A DNA stretch of 64,000 bases from Misgurnus anguillicaudatus. Lineage: Eukaryota; Chordata; Actinopteri; Cypriniformes; Cobitidae. Shown in pieces: positions 21,801 through 31,989 of this stretch (position 1 is its first letter; each line of letters starts with the position of its first letter). Below the pieces are notes generated by a model. The model had not been told where the DNA came from. It ran no database searches and saw only the letters and a list, made by a program, of their open reading frames with translations. The stretch spans positions 39,794,501 through 39,858,500 of the forward strand of contig NC_073339.2 of the NCBI RefSeq assembly GCF_027580225.2, in the 5' to 3' direction. Made by a program: the position numbers and the translations under genes.

Positions 21801-24800
21801 GAAGCTTCGAGAGGAATGCAGTGGTTTTAAGAGTCATCTCGCAACTTTGAACAGGTTATTTTTCCACTTTGTTGAATTCTAGCTGAACTCCTGCACACTG
21901 TCTACAGCACAAGTAACAATGACAAACGTGTCCCTGGATCATAAAACCAGTCATAAGTTGCACGGGTATAGACGTTTTCAGCAGCAACTACATAAACAAA
22001 CAGCTTTGGTGGACTAAACGAGACTTCATGATTTCCATGTAGGATCAATAACAACAGAGTCCTTTTACCGTAGTTTATTTCTGATAACAAGGGAATTAAC
22101 AAGTAAATTACTTTCGTTCATATATCATATCTAACGTGTATCAGCTATTACACTGCATACATTCATTTTACACAGTAACGTTAGCTCAATTTTAGCTACA
22201 GGTCCTCGAATTCTTGCCTGACTGCCAAACCGCGCCGCACAGTTTTGATCCATTCTCGCCGTCTCTCCTTGTCTTTAGCAAACCAAAACATTTTATTGTC
22301 GACAAGGTATTTGTTTCAGAGATCAGGGGGGTGTTCTAGAAAGCTGGTTATGTGGCATACCCACGTATGTTTGAAATTGAAAATGTCTTCATGTTCAGGC
22401 ATGGGCCAGTTTCAAGGTATACCGATGTTTTAAAGAGTCAAGGTTTCAAAACCACAAACATTTTCTGTGATACCGTTTCCAGTGTATGAGCTGTGTTTAC
22501 AAACAATTTATTAAATCATTAAGTTATGTAATTCATTTGATGTTTACATTTAATATATATTACTATATGTATATTATAATTTAAAGGCTTTATTTTTACC
22601 TGGCATACATGCTTTATTTTGCTTAAAGGGTACATATCATGAAGATCTGACTTTTTTCATGTTTAAGTGCTATAATTGGGTCCCCAGTGCTTAGAAAATG
22701 TGAAAAAGATCAACCCAGTAACTTGGTTTTGTAAACCGTTCTCTGCAAGCATGTGAAAATAAAATCATTCAAATTTTGCTCCCTTGTGATGTCAGAAGGG
22801 GATAATACCGACCCTTAATCTGCACTATCCAACCACAGCGTTGACATTAGTGCAGAGATCAGCTCATTTGCATTTAAAAGGACACACCCAAAAACACTCC
22901 TTAGGTTAAAAAACATGTTATAATAAACTATCTATATGGTATTTTGAAATAAAACTTCACATACATACTTTGGGGAGACCAAAGATTTATTTGACATCTT
23001 AAAGTCTTGTGAAATGTCCCTTTAAAAATAAAATGTATTGTGTCCAGTTGAAAAATAGTTGTTTGTGTACACACAAACATTTGAAAATATTTTTTTTTTA
23101 GTGTTGCAATGCAAATACCGCAACACTGTGAAACTGTGTGTTATTTTTGATTAATCAGGGTTTCCGCGGAGTCATAAAAAGTCATAAAATGTCCTAAATA
23201 TAATAATGCAAATTTTAGGCCATAAAAAGTCATAAAAACATCCGGATTTTCCATACAAGGTCATAAATTACATTTAGCCACGTCTTAAATTTATATACTC
23301 GTTCATTCATTGTTACCTTTCCCCACAAAAATGCGCTGGCGGCGGCATTCACTCGTTTTGCCTGTTGTAGTTCTGTCTGAGGAATCTGGGTGGGATAATC
23401 ACAGCGTTCCAGGACTAAAAGGTCCATGCGGCAGTGCAGCAAACAGACTTGTCATAAGTACTTCAGAAACCCGTGGTCCTGCGCGAAATCCGAACTCTCG
23501 AGGGTCAGCTTAGTTTAACTGAAATCTCCAGGTCTATCACAATGGGAAAGTGTACATTTAACGAGCTATGGCTCATAGACAGTGCGTTTAGTAGTTGGCT
23601 CAAACCCGTAGCAAACAATCGATATCAAGCCTATTGCACACTGTGTAAGAAACAGGCTTCTAAATTAACACCCGCCAAATGCGGGTTGAAATTCATTTTG
23701 GCGGGTGTTAACTCTTTCACCGCCATCGTTTTTAAAAAAAGTTGCCAGCCAGCGCCAGCGTTTTTCATGATTTTCACAAAAGTTTAATGCCTTCCAGAAA
23801 ATGTTCTTCTTCAAATATATAAACATACAATATACCAAATGAAAGAACAGATCCTCTGCTTTCAAACAAAAAAAATGTCATCCTACCTTCAGTAGATCTT
23901 TTGTAATCAGCTTTTGAATATGGGTAGGTTTCTGCAAAAACACCACATTTTGAGCAAAAAGCAGAGATAATTCCATTTTTGTGACGGACTTTTCATAGAG
24001 TTCCCATTCAGAGCGATCTTTAAAACAGACACGGACATGCAGCAGCTTGCTATAGGGCAATACTTCCGGTTTTAAAAAGTTGTGCCACCTAGTGGATAAT
24101 AGCGGTATTGCGGTAAGACGGAAATACTCGTCATTGGCGGGGAAGTGTTTTCTCTTGATTGACGAGATATCTCGTCAATGGCGGGGAAAGAGTACTACTA
24201 GCCAGTTTGGCCGGTGATGCATGAGGCATTGCATCCATGATACATAAAGCTCGTTCTTGGTCATTTATCCCTCTGGCATTACTTCCTACATTTCCCATTA
24301 ACATTGTGCCATTATGCTACGTGATGATGTTTCATACGCCAATTGGCTGCACGCAGTTTGCAGCGAAACCAGGTCATAAACTTAAATCACAATGGTCATA
24401 AAAAGGTCTTAAAAAGTCTTAAATTTGACTGACTAAACCCTGCAGAAACCCTGTTAATGTTATCATACCTCCAGAATCTCAAACCTGCCCATGCCTACTT
24501 CATGTATTCCCCGTGTGCACGCATTAACTCTAGGTTACCAGTAGGATGTTGATTGAACAAAGTCCTATCAGGTGTTTTGGAACCGACATGATCAGGGTAA
24601 GCAGGTTTTGGGTTAATCAACAGAAACTTCAGGGTTTCGCTGATGGTATGTTAAAGGAATAGTCTACTCATTTTCAATATTAAAATATGTTATTACCTTA
24701 ACTAAGAATTGTTGATACATCCCTCTATCATCTGTGTGCGTGCACGTAAGCGCTGGAGCGCGCTGCGACGCTTCGATAGCATTTAGCTTAGCCCCATTCA

Positions 24801-27800
24801 TTCAATGGTACCATTTAGAGATAAAGTTAGAAGTGACAAAACACATCAACGTTTTTCCTATTTAAGACGAGTAGTTAGAAAAGCGCTACGTTTTATTTTG
24901 TACCACCAAACTTGCTCGTATAACTACTCGTCTTAAATAGGAAAAACGATGATGTGTTTGGTCACTTCTAACTTTATATCTAAATGGTACCATTGAATGA
25001 ATGGGGCTAAGCTAAATGCTATCGAAGCGTCGCAGCGCGCTCCAGCTCTTACGTGCACGCACACAGATGATAGAGGGATGTATCGACAATTCTTAGTTAA
25101 GGTAATAACATATTTTAATATTGAAAATGAGTAGACTATTCCTTTAACCCTGCTTTCTGGAATGCCCCCAAGTTTAGTGACTAGCCAGATCGATAAATAA
25201 ATACAGAACGGAAGTTCACTTCGGTTCAAGCGCGTAACCCCAACAACGCACGTGCCTCTATATTTGTAGCAATAGCCAACAATACATCGTTGATTTTATT
25301 TATTTTTTTGCAACAAATCTTTAGGATATTAAGTAAAGAATATTTTATATTTTTTTGCAACAAATCTTTAGGATATTAAGTAAAAGATATTTTATATTTT
25401 TTTACTGTAGATATATAAAAAAAATATTAGTAGTAGTGCTGCACAATTAATCGCATCGCAATCGCGATGTCAGCCTGTGCGATTATATGACAGCAAAATG
25501 TTGCAATTATATTAAATAAATAAATCTGTGGACTTGTTAACACAAAGTTTCTGATAACAGTTTGATGATTTTCCTTGCTGTTTAAAAAAAGAAAGAAAAA
25601 CGAACAAAAAAGGCAGTGCACGTGTGGCATGCACGTGTGTGGTGTGCGTCACTTATACCAGAGCGAAGATGGATGCAGAGGAGGTTGACAGTGATCTGGT
25701 AGCTAAAAAAAACTCTATTTCTGTTGTATGGCGGTATTTTGGATTTAGGATTACTGACACTGAGCAGTTGCTACATCACGTGGCAATACGAAAACATTTC
25801 TAGTTTTACAAATACACATTTTAGCTAAACTGTGTGTGGATTTTCCTTAAAACCCATCAAGTTGACACATGATACCATTTAGTATAATCGCACATCGCAA
25901 TATTAGCATCAATAATCGCAGTGGGAAAAATTACCCAAACCGTGCAGCCCTAATTATTAGTAATATGTGTTGCTAAAGACTTCATCTGAACAACTTTAAA
26001 GGTGATTTTCTTAAATTATTTGCACCCTCTGGTTTCAGATTTTAAAATAGTTGTATCTCAGCTAAATATTGTCCTATTCTAACAAACCATACATCAATGG
26101 AAAGCTTATTTTGCTTTTAAATGATGTATAAATCTTAATTAAAAAAAGACCCTCATGACTGGTTTGTGGTCCAGCTCACAAATCTAAAACACTTTCATTA
26201 TGATCAATACGTTTGTCCTAACCAGCTCTTCAATACTAATTCAATACTAATCTTGTTTATAACACGTCTTGTTTTATAAAAGGTTGCTTTGTTTATTCTT
26301 GAATCAAGCCTTTTAAATTTTTTGTTGTGTTTAATATCAAATCTCATTTTGTCTTTCAGTTTGAATGAGTGGCGTCTGGAGAAGACGGATGAAAGGGGAG
26401 CTTTGTTTACTTTCCTTCACAACACCGTGCACCTGCAGGTGAAGCTACAGACACCTGCTGGTGAGTTCATTACAGTTTTACAATTACTCTAAATTATTTT
26501 CATTGTAATCACATTTGCAAGTAGCCTAAAACAATCTCATCTATCAGGGAATGAATGGATGACTGAGGGTGTAGAGCAGAATATGGATGTGTCCCTTAGT
26601 TTCCAGCTAAATGGTAAGTGTGTGTTTTTATTTTTTCCTATTTTGCTATAAGGAAGGTCGCTGCATTTTTCAACACTTCTGTATTTTCGTAATGTATGTA
26701 AGCAGTAAGATACTAGAGGCTGGGCCTTATCGTGGGATAAGTCACGACTGAATGGCGTTGTTAAGCACTAGTCAATGCAACTACTTCAGCTGTGATTTAT
26801 TCACGATACAGCACTAGCCTCCAGTACCTTATTGCTTTTATACAACAGTTACAGCTTAATACAAATATTAAAGCCAAAAATATGCATCAGTGCACCAGTT
26901 ATTTAGTCGTATGCATCACTCTCTGTGTTTATTTTGTGATAGCAATTGTCTGAATATAAAGTATCCCGTATTTAAGATCACATTATAATATTATATATTT
27001 TATTATTATTTGTCTCTTGTAAATCATTTCCATTTAACGCACTTTTAATTACTAAATAAACTAATTAACTATTTTAATAAAATGTGGTATATAAATAAAC
27101 TTGCCTTGCCTTTTATATTTTGGTATTTTAGATGTTTCATCGGACACGTGCGTTCTCACAGTTATGCATCTGGCTCAAAGTTAACCTCCGGTCTGTTTTT
27201 TTTTTTTATCGATTTGGCTAGTGGCTAATCTGACCCCTGAAACAAATATCTTCTTGAAAAAATTAGTTTTTTACTAAAGACAATGTGAGGTGATGAGTAT
27301 GAATCACTGCTGTGCGAAAAGAAGTTTGGCATCCGGGCAACAATTCAAGGATTTGTAGTACATTGTGTACATTAAGTTTACACAGTAACATCAGTAGCTC
27401 AGTATAGTAGTTCATACGCTTTAGCTATGATTTGAATAGGTAATTTACTTATTATTTATTTTGCTTGGTATGAGAAATAAATTACTGCCCAAACTTTTCC
27501 TACCAAGGTGCCCAAAATCAAACCTGTCTGAGGGCCGTGTGCCGAAAGTAAATGTTGCTGTGTTATATTAAAGTTGCCCTGATTCTCCTAATTTATAATT
27601 TTTTAATATTTAAAAAATAAATAAGAAAACATTACCCTATTTATGCATAACCAATGCAGTTTTATTTTCATAGACAGGGTTTCCCACAGCACTTTTCAGT
27701 TCGGGCGGCCCACCTAAGCTGGGAAACCCTACCACCTTAACTAGATTGTCCAAAAAAAATTTGGCTGCACAAAAGGCCGTCAAGTGCATCTCTGAGAATA

Positions 27801-30800
27801 GCACGGACGCACTTCACACTCCGAGCGTGCATGTGCGCCACATGGCCGAAATGAGATAAGACGTGGTCCGTCATGTCTGGAGGATAACTAGCCAGTTGAT
27901 AAAACATTTAATTCATTAATAATCTAGTATGTGTTCATTTTCTGTCATAGTTTCTTCAAAAAAAATTGTTGACGTGTACGCCCCGCCCCTTTGATTGTCA
28001 TGCCCCGCCCACCCGCACAACCCTACCACCTTAACTAACAAATTTTCTGCGGGAAACCCTGATAGGTAATTGTTGTATAAAAGAAATCATTTTGCCAATC
28101 ATTTTTAAATTTCCTTTTGTCTGTGTGCCTCGGCCTCTCCATTATTAGCACTATAGTACCCAAGTTCATTTAGTTCATGGTGCATGCTATACACTTTCTA
28201 GTATGCATGTACATAAAAAATTGGCATGGCGGGCCAAATTAAAGGTCATTGCAGGCCAACTTTGGGCACCTCTGCTCTAAAAGAACTCGATTCTGTTGTT
28301 ATCGAATTCAATGCGGAAGTTTTTGCCGCTCGTCTATATGTAGATTTTGTAGTTTTGTAGATAGATTGTATTGTATTTACTTTAATGTATTCATGACTTT
28401 CTTTTGTTTCTGAAGTGGATAAGTCTGAGTGTCATGCAAGCATGGTTCACAAATTGCTCGCACTGCACGAGAAGTCGCAAACTCAATGGATGCAAAAGTA
28501 CCCCACAACCCGACATATACCAGAGGTAAGAACATGTGACATGCAAGAACAAATTACATAATGTTACATATATTTAAAATTGCATCATAACATGCTTTTT
28601 ATACGTGGATACGCTGTTTGCTCAAATGCCAAATGTTGTTATTTGGTTAACTCTGTGTCTGCACCACACAATCTGTGCTATTTGATCTGTCAGATTAAAG
28701 CTCAAATAACACACACTGTTTCTGCTAATCTCATATTAATTCTTGAGTCCCTATAAAGTAGCACTGATCCTTCATATCTACGAAGAGACTTTAGTTTTAT
28801 CAGATTTATAAAAGTTAAATCAGTTGTATCGCTACTTTATGAAAAAAGCCAAACTCCTGGAGGTGTACCGCGGGCGGGGCGAGTCACGACTCACGAGCAG
28901 GCAACACACACAAAACATTAGCACACTATCTTTGATTTACTATGTGCCGATTGCCAACAAAACTCAAACATTTTAATAAAGTTTTAGTTTATTAAAGTTT
29001 TACTTACCGCCTGTGACTCATCATGACACGGTTGGGACCGCCCTGTTTTAACAAAATCCTCTGTTTTAACACAGCACGCACAACTCTGCTTCTACGAAAG
29101 ATAAACAAACTACATCCATTGTTCTCATAAGGATGGGATTCTTTTTTCCAAATTTCCCTCACAAACAAAAAACACTTTTCTGGTGAAGCTGATTTTGTTT
29201 CAGCTCTTGGTTGGTGTGTGTGTGTGCGCTATTCCGGGTGAAGTGCCCATATAAGGACCTCCACTGTACTTCCTGCACTGCTTACGCAACAAATTCAGTA
29301 GTCGGAAAAAAAGTTCCAAAATTTGCTGACGAAGTACCATTAGACCCCCCCCCCCCAAATACATAACAACTATATGAGTGTTTTTTGATGGTTTCTTAAC
29401 AGCTACTTCATGATGTCAGTTTGGTGGTGGGACGTCTTAGACTCTTGGGTGAGGAGATCCATCGGCTGAAGAAGTGGGGAGGACTGAGGCTTTGCATTCG
29501 ACAGATCACTTGTGTGGACACAAAGTATGTCAACAGACATTTACTCATTTTTAGTATTCATTGATTACAAAATGTGTATTGTAGTGTTAAAGGGATAGTT
29601 CACCCAAAAAAAAAAAAAAATAAAGTCATTAATGACTCATTCTCATGTTGTTCCAAACTCGTAAGACCTCCGTTCATCTTCGTAAACACAGTTTAAGATG
29701 TTTTATATTTAGTTCGAGAGCTTGTTGACCCTTCATTGAAAATCTACTTACGGTATACTGTCAATGTCCAGAAAGGTAATAAAAACATCATCAAAGTAGT
29801 CCATGTGACATCAGTGGGTCAGTTAGAATGTGTTGAAGCACTGAAAATACATTTTGGTCCAAAAATAACAATAATTACGACTTTATTCAGCATCGTCTTC
29901 TCTTCCTCGTCTGTTGTGAAGCGCATGTGCGAGACTAAAGTCACGGGACTGCATTGACTTGGATGACGTATTGTCCTCAGACATGTTTGCGAAGATTTTT
30001 TTTTTCAAACTTACAGCGTGCGTCTGCCTCAGACTGTAAACAAAGCCTGGTTGCACAAAAAAAAACAGCTGGGGCGCACTTTAGTCTCGCGCATGCCCTT
30101 CACAACTGACGCGGAAGAGAAGACAATGCTGAATAGTTATTTTTGAACCAAAATGTATTTTGGATGCTTCAACACATTCTAACTGACCCACTGATGTCAC
30201 ATGGACTACTTTGATGATGTTTTTATTGCCTTTCTGGACATGGACAGTATACCGTAAGTAGATTTTCAATGAAGGGTCAACAAGCTCTAAGACTAAATCT
30301 AAAACATCTTAAACTGTGTTCCGAAGATGAACGGAGGTCTTACGAGTTTGGAACGACATGAGGGTGAGTTATTAATGACATTATTTTCATTTTTGGATGA
30401 ACTATCCCTTTAAGCCTCGTCCTGACTTTCTAAATGAAAGCAGATAGCTCATATGCTCTTGACATGTCGAACTGCGGTCTTGTGTAGTTTGTGTAGACTG
30501 CGCAGTATGATTGTGACATTTTCCTAATCCATTGCCATTTGTTTCAATGTATCTTGTAAAGATGACTTTATGAATGAAATTGAAAGTACTTTGTTTAATT
30601 TCAGAGTTCAAATCATCTTCTCAAGTCTGAAAGCGTTTGAAAAGTTTGAGTTAAGTCTGATGGTCACCCCTGACTACCCCTTTGGACCACTACAAATTCA
30701 GGACTTCAGAAATCACATTGGAAACACCAGGTTTGAAATAAGTCAACACTTTCAGTGTCACAAAGAGTTTGTGTTTAAATACTTGGTTAACAATACCACG

Positions 30801-31888
30801 ATTGTTGATAAGAAATGATGAGAAGTGGTGTGCTGTGATTTGTTTATTTTTTTTAATTAAGTCAAGTATAAGGTAGTAAATTCCCAATAATTGGAATTTA
30901 ATCTTTTTGATAGAAAACGTGTTTATTTGTGGCTTTATCACAAAACATCATCTCTCCACCACAAAGCAATTTACATACCTTTATTCGGGTGATTCTCAAA
31001 GGGCAGGCTGCAATACTTATAGCAGGTGAAGGTTTTAATGAATCCTAGGGTGTGTTTACCATAGATATGTATAACAAAGGCTAAATGTGTCTAACGTCAT
31101 CACCTGGCGGCCATCTTGTCTTAGTCAGCTCACTCACTCGTAGCATTGCGTTTTAATGGTGCATGTACTTTTAAATGACCATAACTTGATCAATTTTCTA
31201 CCGATTTTCAAACGGTTTGGTTACTACAAACGTTATCAATGTGGCTATATTTCTGTATGGTTTTCTCTCTGATGTTTATAACAAAGCAAGCCGTTTGAAA
31301 CCGGTAGAAAATTGAGAAAGTTATGATCATTTAAAAGTACCTGCACCATAAAAACTCAATTCTACGAGTGAGCGAGCTGTCTGACGTTGACCTGCATTGG
31401 CCAGCAGCGTGTGTGAGACATCTAGCCTTTATTATACATATCTATGGTGTTCACTCTTGAGTCCTCTTTAAAGCCCAATTTGGATGAAATTAGTTTTATA
31501 GGGGGACCTCGTGCTTCTCAGAGGTCCTCTGTGTTTGTAATCTTTTTCCAATCGGCCATTGATTTTGATTAGATAAAATTAAATTAATCAATTACATGTT
31601 TGAAATTTTACTCAACATTTAAAACGATTACTGAACATCACAAGCATGCGTATCCAGAGCAGATTGTGATCTGCAATGCCCAAAACACTAAACACACTCC
31701 CATCTCTGGAATAGCCTGTGAATTTTGGTCCTGTCCTAACCCTTAGTGTATTATTATTGGATGCTTTGCTTACATGTTTTACTTTGTTTAGGTTGGGTCA
31801 AATAGAAGACATCGTATCGTCTGTCAAACCGGACAAGAACTATCTGACAAATATCCTGAAGAAGATCCACAGTGACCTCCTGACCTAG
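9807..31888 (+). CDS. knl1: knl1 (casc5), kinetochore scaffold 1, complete 25-coding-exon gene
   Basis: KNL1 is the large KMN-network subunit that recruits PP1, BUB3-BUB1/BUBR1 and ZWINT and binds MIS12 through its C-terminus. Coding exons: 9807-9826, 10907-10943, 11055-11114, 11204-11289, 11379-11431, 12403-12424, 12551-12588, 12764-12816, 12988-17007, 17161-17269, 17361-17428, 17615-17714, 19016-19124, 19754-19844, 19989-20105, 20257-20344, 20424-20507, 21369-21408, 21750-21854, 26360-26460, 26548-26613, 28416-28525, 29403-29524, 30605-30730, 31792-31888. They sum to 5922 bp, i.e. 1973 residues plus TAG. Human KNL1 has about 2300; the domain order is the same. All junctions are GT/AG and phase-consistent, but the exon-13 acceptor is unusual (see findings). 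A candidate poly(A) signal ATTAAA follows at 31972-31977. Introns 17, 18, 19, 23 and 24 hold transposon remnants. Confidence 0.96.
11515..11940. repeat. Dispersed repeat in knl1 intron 5
   Basis: Words such as GCAGTAACAACATAAACAA, ATTTTCGACAAGGTATTTGT and ACTAGCCAGA recur at about 21960-22330 and 25180-25190. An old multicopy repeat without clear ends. The small open frame at 11756-11944 falls inside it. Confidence 0.45.
12988..17007 (+). CDS. knl1: knl1 exon 9: giant MELT-repeat exon (1340 codons)
   Basis: A single uninterrupted 4020-bp phase-0 exon encodes residues 124-1463, mostly low-complexity acidic/Ser-rich sequence studded with MELT-type motifs. I count about 18, from MDMT (13066) to MQVT (16141-16152): mostly MEMT, with MDMT, MELT, METT, MEFT and one MQVT. 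Many are followed by the TxxT-like tail seen in functional repeats (for example HSHT, RCQT, QCQT) and then an IVLE-type block. In the family, MPS1 phosphorylates the MELT Thr to recruit BUB3-BUB1. Near the start, SDFNAFLASISL (about 13245-13285) resembles the KI motifs that bind BUB1/BUBR1 TPRs; that match is tentative. The C-terminal part has basic clusters (RRRSLAEF and neighbours). The exon ends at the donor at 17008; reading on adds only seven codons before a stop in intron 9. Confidence 0.95.
14083..14538 (+). repeat. 228-bp tandem duplication inside knl1 exon 9 (76 codons x 2)
   Basis: The sequence starting AATTCTGATGATATGGAGAT recurs at 14083, 14311 and 14539, exactly 228 bp (76 codons) apart. 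The two complete units, 14083-14310 and 14311-14538, are nearly identical: both encode SDDMEMT(R/Q)CQTIVLE, QISGDQPLSNSRKSFPHAAS and PSKMSSNNGISNE. The third start diverges after the MEMT motif. The unit is in frame and adds one whole MELT module, so it looks like a recent expansion of the array. Confidence 0.92.
17161..21854 (+). CDS. knl1: knl1 exons 10-19: pre-coiled-coil and coiled-coil segment
   Basis: Ten exons encode about residues 1464-1765. Exon 12 (KLEDGSITVNEFLSHFGINF) matches the conserved block before the coiled coil. Exons 13-16 (for example YIHHPKQIVYEHDCKELTDI and LYSKLIKTTQDAKQQLTAKI) and exons 17-19 (SEIDQLQIQQRTLEGQEEKL) are charged, heptad-rich helices corresponding to the region that binds ZWINT and leads into the RWD domains. 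Exon 13 must start at 19016 (or 19022) to keep frame, although a better-looking acceptor ends at 19008. Introns 12, 17 and 18 contain mobile-element remnants. Confidence 0.88.
17751..18430. repeat. Family C long-TIR element, copy 1 (knl1 intron 12)
   Basis: Long arms: GCTCCCCTAGAGTTAAACAC with GCTGATCTCTGGGTCTGGCG on the left, mirrored by AGACCCGGAGATCAGCTGAA and AATGTTTAACTCTAGATGAG on the right. The same family is at 59909-60592. The middle (about 18015-18140) carries repeated CTGGAAAAG words absent from the other copy. It starts only about 36 bp after the exon-12 donor. Confidence 0.8.
18436..18965. repeat. Inverted-repeat element, TTTAAAGGGATTTT-ended (knl1 intron 12)
   Basis: AGTTTTATAATGGCAGTAAA and GCAATCAATGCGATTTTGTA on the left are mirrored by TTACAAAATCACATTGATTG and ACCATTATAAAGATTGG on the right. 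The right end is less complete. It sits about 45 bp before knl1 exon 13 and lies next to the family C element. Confidence 0.7.
20560..21314 (+). pseudogene. Tc1/mariner relic in knl1 intron 17
   Basis: Translated fragments in several frames (HDNDRKHTS, then WNGPARVRI / SPDLNPI-like words at about 20800-20910) match the C-terminal catalytic part of Tc1 transposases, broken by frameshifts and stops. The right terminus TGTGTAGACTTTTTATATCC then ACTGTA ends at 21314. The left end was not located. Inactive. Confidence 0.75.
21429..21655. repeat. Palindromic TTAA-ended MITE, intact copy (knl1 intron 18)
   Basis: Starts TTAAAGGTGGGGTGCATGAT and ends AATCATGCACCACCCCGCC then TTTAA, with CACGCCCCTTACTGCTGATT inside. 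It is the uninterrupted counterpart of 58008-58825, where a THAP-fragment element has inserted, and so reveals the empty target sequence CCCCAATAGAATCTGG. Confidence 0.8.
22623..23025. repeat. Family A MITE, copy 2 (nested, knl1 intron 19)
   Basis: Complete copy from TTAAAGGGTACATATCATGA to AAATGTCCCTTTAA, closely matching 1-393, inserted in the element spanning 22397-24500. Confidence 0.8.
23156..24453 (+). mobile_element. hAT-like element with BED-finger transposase remnant (knl1 intron 19)
   Basis: Terminal inverted repeats CAGGGTTTCCGC and GCAGAAACCCTG; subterminal TCATAAAAAGTCATAAAA is mirrored by GGTCATAAAAAGGTCTTAA. From 23542 it encodes MGKCTFNELWLIDSAFSSWL then KPVANNRYQAYCTLCKKQAS, resembling the N-terminal BED zinc-finger start of fish hAT-type transposases. 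The rest of the transposase is missing, replaced by the nested element at 23709-24194. The flanks do not show a clean 8-bp duplication. Confidence 0.7.
23709..24194. repeat. Family O element, copy 2 (nested, inverted)
   Basis: Ends TAACTCTTTCACCGCCATCG and GTCAATGGCGGGGAAAGAGT. Inner GTTGCCAGCCAGCGCCAGCG and GCCTTCCAGAAAATGTTCTT match 1274-1756 in reverse. It interrupts the hAT remnant, giving a third nesting level in this intron. Confidence 0.75.
24651..25147. repeat. TTAA-ended palindromic element (knl1 intron 19)
   Basis: Ends TTAAAGGAATAGTCTACTCA and GAGTAGACTATTCCTTTAA. The arms run about 230 bp each (for example CATCCCTCTATCATCTGTGT mirrored by ACACAGATGATAGAGGGATG) with a short asymmetric centre near 24890. 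Near-perfect arms suggest a fairly young insertion. Confidence 0.85.
25265..26175. repeat. Dispersed TTAGGATATTAAGTAAAG repeat with a nested MITE
   Basis: Outer repeat words TTGTAGCAATAGCCAACA, TTTAGGATATTAAGTAAA, AATATGTGTTGCTAA and CATACATCAATGGAAAGCTT recur in the same order at 41600-41820 plus 43660-43840. A 47-bp unit (GCAACAAATCTTTAGGATAT...) is tandemly duplicated at about 25304-25398. The 25436-25951 element interrupts it. Confidence 0.65.
25436..25951. repeat. hAT-like MITE with GTGCTGCACAATTAATCG end
   Basis: Left AGTGCTGCACAATTAATCGC and right ACCGTGCAGCCCTAAT are inverted ends, with subterminal AATCGCATCGCAATCGCGAT opposite AATCGCACATCGCAATATTA. Nested in the repeat above. Confidence 0.7.
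26360..31888 (+). CDS. knl1: knl1 exons 20-25: C-terminal tandem RWD (MIS12-binding) region and stop
   Basis: Six exons encode the last 208 or so residues. Diagnostic stretches are SLNEWRLEKTDERGALFTFL (exon 20), RLLGEEIHRLKKWGG (exon 23), VQIIFSSLKAFEKFELSL and RNHIGNT (exon 24), and PDKNYLTNILKKIHSDLL before TAG (exon 25). These align by eye with the C-terminal RWD domains of vertebrate KNL1, which bind NSL1 of the MIS12 complex and anchor KNL1 at the kinetochore. The stop is at 31886-31888. Confidence 0.93.
27675..28061. repeat. Nonautonomous hAT-like element (CAGGGTTTCCCACAG), knl1 intron 21
   Basis: TIRs CAGGGTTTCCCACAG and CTGCGGGAAACCCTG; CCCTACCACCTTAACTA occurs near both ends as a direct repeat (about 27727 and 28021). 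No coding capacity. Confidence 0.75.
29587..30413. repeat. TTAA-ended long-TIR element (knl1 intron 23)
   Basis: TTAAAGGGATAGTTCACCCA and TGGATGAACTATCCCTTTAA bound arms of about 300 bp. Both arms contain TACTTTGATGATGTTTTTAT-type sequence, so they give nearly the same small open frame on opposite strands (29736-29957 plus, 30081-30269 minus). That frame is a palindrome artefact, not a gene. Confidence 0.85.
31052..31453. repeat. Palindromic element (knl1 intron 24)
   Basis: GTGTTTACCATAGATATGTA and TACATATCTATGGTGTTCAC are the ends. Inner TTTTAAATGACCATAACTTG is mirrored by AAGTTATGATCATTTAAAAG. Noncoding. Confidence 0.75.
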
Positions 31889-31971
31889 ACTCTTAAATCT
31901 TTTGTATTTACTCTCTACACTTCTGCTCATTTACATGTTTGTATATATTTGTGTTCGTATGATTTAATTTC

Positions 31972-31977
31972 ATTAAA
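31972..31977 (+). terminator. Candidate poly(A) signal of knl1 (ATTAAA)
   Basis: ATTAAA lies 84 bp after the knl1 stop in an AT-rich stretch, a plausible short 3' UTR end. It is the common variant hexamer; its use is inferred. Confidence 0.4.
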
Positions 31978-31989
31978 ATTGAAAAGCAC

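Larger units (their letters stand above)
22397..24500. repeat. Interrupted hAT-like element (ATGGGCCAGT ... CCTGCCCATGCC), outer shell of a nest
   Basis: GCATGGGCCAGTTTCAAGGT at the left and CTCAAACCTGCCCATGCC at the right are its ends. Its pieces (22397-22622, 23026-23155, 24454-24500) are separated by two younger insertions. A second partial copy with the same right end (CATACCGGCCCATGCCTAC) is at 33866-34076. Confidence 0.7.

Noticed and set aside
23473..23787. 104-codon frame considered as a host BED-finger gene
   Set aside because: It sits between hAT terminal repeats, lacks the rest of a protein, and is cut by a nested element; best read as a transposase remnant.
29736..30269. Two near-identical open frames (MKIYLRYTV...) on opposite strands
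   Set aside because: They are the two arms of one inverted-repeat element, not a duplicated gene.
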